A stretch of DNA of 64,000 bases, taken from contig NW_026089433.1 of the NCBI RefSeq assembly GCF_933775445.1, positions 62,001 through 126,000 of the forward strand. The letters are read 5' to 3'. Source of the stretch: Argentina anserina. Taxonomy: Eukaryota > Streptophyta > Magnoliopsida > Rosales > Rosaceae. A program made the position numbers and the translations under genes. This document shows, piece after piece, positions 63,131 to 64,000 of this stretch (positions are counted from its first letter, which is position 1; every line of letters starts with the position of its first letter). The notes beneath the pieces are model-generated. The model did no database searches and was not told the DNA's origin. It was given only the letters and a program-made list of their open reading frames with translations.

Positions 63131-64000
63131 TACTCAGTTTGAAAGAAACACACTCCCACACTTGGAAAACTCTCAAATACAATAGAAACTCGCATCAGAA
63201 GCCTTACAGAAAGATACTCAAACGAGAAATGAAAAGATACTCAATTGGAATTGTAAAGATACGCAAACGATGTAAAGATACACAATTGGAATAGTAAAGA
63301 TACGCAAACGATGTAAAGATACTCAGTTTGAAAGAAACACACTCCCACACTTGCAAAACTCTCAAATTCAATAGAAACTCGCATCAGAAAGCCTTACAGA
63401 AAGATACTCAAACGAGAAATGAAAAGATACACAATTGGAATAGTAAAGATACTCAGTTTGAAAGAAACACACTCCCACACTTGCAAAACTCTCAAATTCA
63501 ATAGAAACTCGCATCAGAAAGCCTTACAGAAAGATACTCAAACGAGAAATGAAAAGATACTCAATTGGAATTGTAAAGATACGCAAACGATGTAAAGATA
63601 CACAATTGGAATAGTAAAGATACGCAAACGATGTAAAGATACTCAGTTTGAAAGAAACACACTCCCACACTTGCAAAACTCTCAAATTCAATAGAAACTC
63701 GCATCAGAAAGCCTTACAGAAAGATACTCAAACGAGAAATGAAAAGATACACAATTGGAATAGTAAACATACGCAAACGATGTAAATATACTCAGTTTGA
63801 AAGAAACACACTCCCACACTTGCAAAACTCTCAAATACAATAGAAACTCGCATCAGAAAGCCTTACAGAAAGATACTCAAACGAGAAATGAAAAGATACA
63901 CAATTGGAATAGTAAAGATACGCAAACGATGTAAAGATACACAATTGGAATAGTAAAGATAGGCAAACGATGTAAAGATACTCAGTTTGAAAGAAACACA
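63131..64000. repeat. 7-unit higher-order repeat, copy 3, cut by the window end
   Basis: Units 189, 130, 190, 149 and 190 follow the same order; the sixth begins at 63979 and is truncated by the window edge. The 130 bp unit has cactcccacac where copies 1 and 2 have cactgccacac. Confidence 0.92.

Larger units (their letters stand above)
1..64000. repeat. Single continuous satellite DNA array, all units in one orientation
   Basis: Every line of the window can be tiled by one unit type that begins tactcagtttgaaag and ends with a 41 bp cassette closing in gtaaaga. Start-to-start distances are almost always 148/149, 189/190 or 230/231 bp; tiling gives about 375 units averaging about 170 bp. No inverted unit, unique insertion, transposon or gap was seen. 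The canonical 148 bp unit holds 69 A, 27 T, 30 C and 22 G, about 35% G+C with a strong excess of A over T on this strand. Units keep high similarity, mostly differing by single substitutions, while groups of units form higher-order repeats. Long satellites of this kind are typical of eukaryotic heterochromatin; the species cannot be named from the sequence. Open reading frames in the array are by-products of the repeat and are not annotated as genes. Confidence 0.98.

Noticed and set aside
1..64000. CRISPR array
   Set aside because: Repeats are 41-149 bp with no unique spacers; what lies between any two repeat boxes is itself repeated. There are no cas genes and no prokaryotic coding sequence.
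1..64000. CENP-B box or other known centromere protein site
   Set aside because: The mammalian box needs TTCG followed by CGGG; CGGG does not occur in the unit on either strand. No other motif could be assigned with confidence.
1..64000. Telomeric or subtelomeric short repeats
   Set aside because: No TTAGGG, TTTAGGG, TTAGG or similar runs were seen on either strand.

Overview
The whole 64 kb window is one uninterrupted tandem satellite array. I found no gene, RNA gene, transposon, telomere repeat or unique flank. Both ends of the window lie inside the array, so its true extent is unknown. An array of this length, in a single orientation, about 35% G+C and with no coding sequence, points to a eukaryotic nuclear chromosome (centromeric, pericentromeric, subtelomeric or other heterochromatin). 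Nothing in the sequence fixes the species or the chromosomal position.

Unit design. Each unit has a 107-108 bp core that begins tactcagtttgaaag, followed by one or more copies of a 41 bp cassette. The cassette is itself a 22 bp half (tacacaattgg...gtaaaga) plus a 19 bp half (tacgcaaacgatgtaaaga). One, two or three cassettes give units of 148/149, 189/190 and 230/231 bp. One tract carries five. The 1 bp difference comes from two core families: type A (caaatac, later cagaagcc, 148 bp) and type B (caaattc, later cagaaagcc, 149 bp). Tiling by hand from each tactcag start to the next gives about 375 units in the window.

Higher-order layout. 1-4281: two copies of a 1,961 bp repeat, the first lengthened to 2,320 bp. 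2741-11262: a 4,261 bp block present twice in tandem and almost identical. 11263-17967: mixed units with a 2,177 bp echo. 17968-19777: a block that recurs 18,790 bp downstream. 19628-22145: a 1,015 bp repeat, 2.5 copies. 22146-30256: a 3,379 bp repeat made of a short (1,124 bp) and a long (2,255 bp) form. 30257-35139: mosaic, including a segment found again at about 40.6-42.5 kb. 35140-36538: a patch rich in small indels. 36758-38566: second copy of the 18 kb block. 38418-40326: 974 bp and 297 bp repeats. 40327-51297: 2,218/2,707/3,193 bp repeats differing by a 486 bp trimer. 50620-57170: a 3,698 bp repeat. 56243-59408: a 1,583 bp repeat. 60802-64000: a 7-unit repeat of 1,185/1,144 bp.

Nothing here works as a gene system. 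What the window records is the turnover of a satellite: repeated unequal exchange and segmental duplication at 19/22, 41, 148, 486, about 1,000 and about 4,000 bp scales, with local variants homogenised in some zones and absent from others. The unit lengths lie close to nucleosome core and nucleosome repeat lengths, which is suggestive but not proof of a chromatin role.
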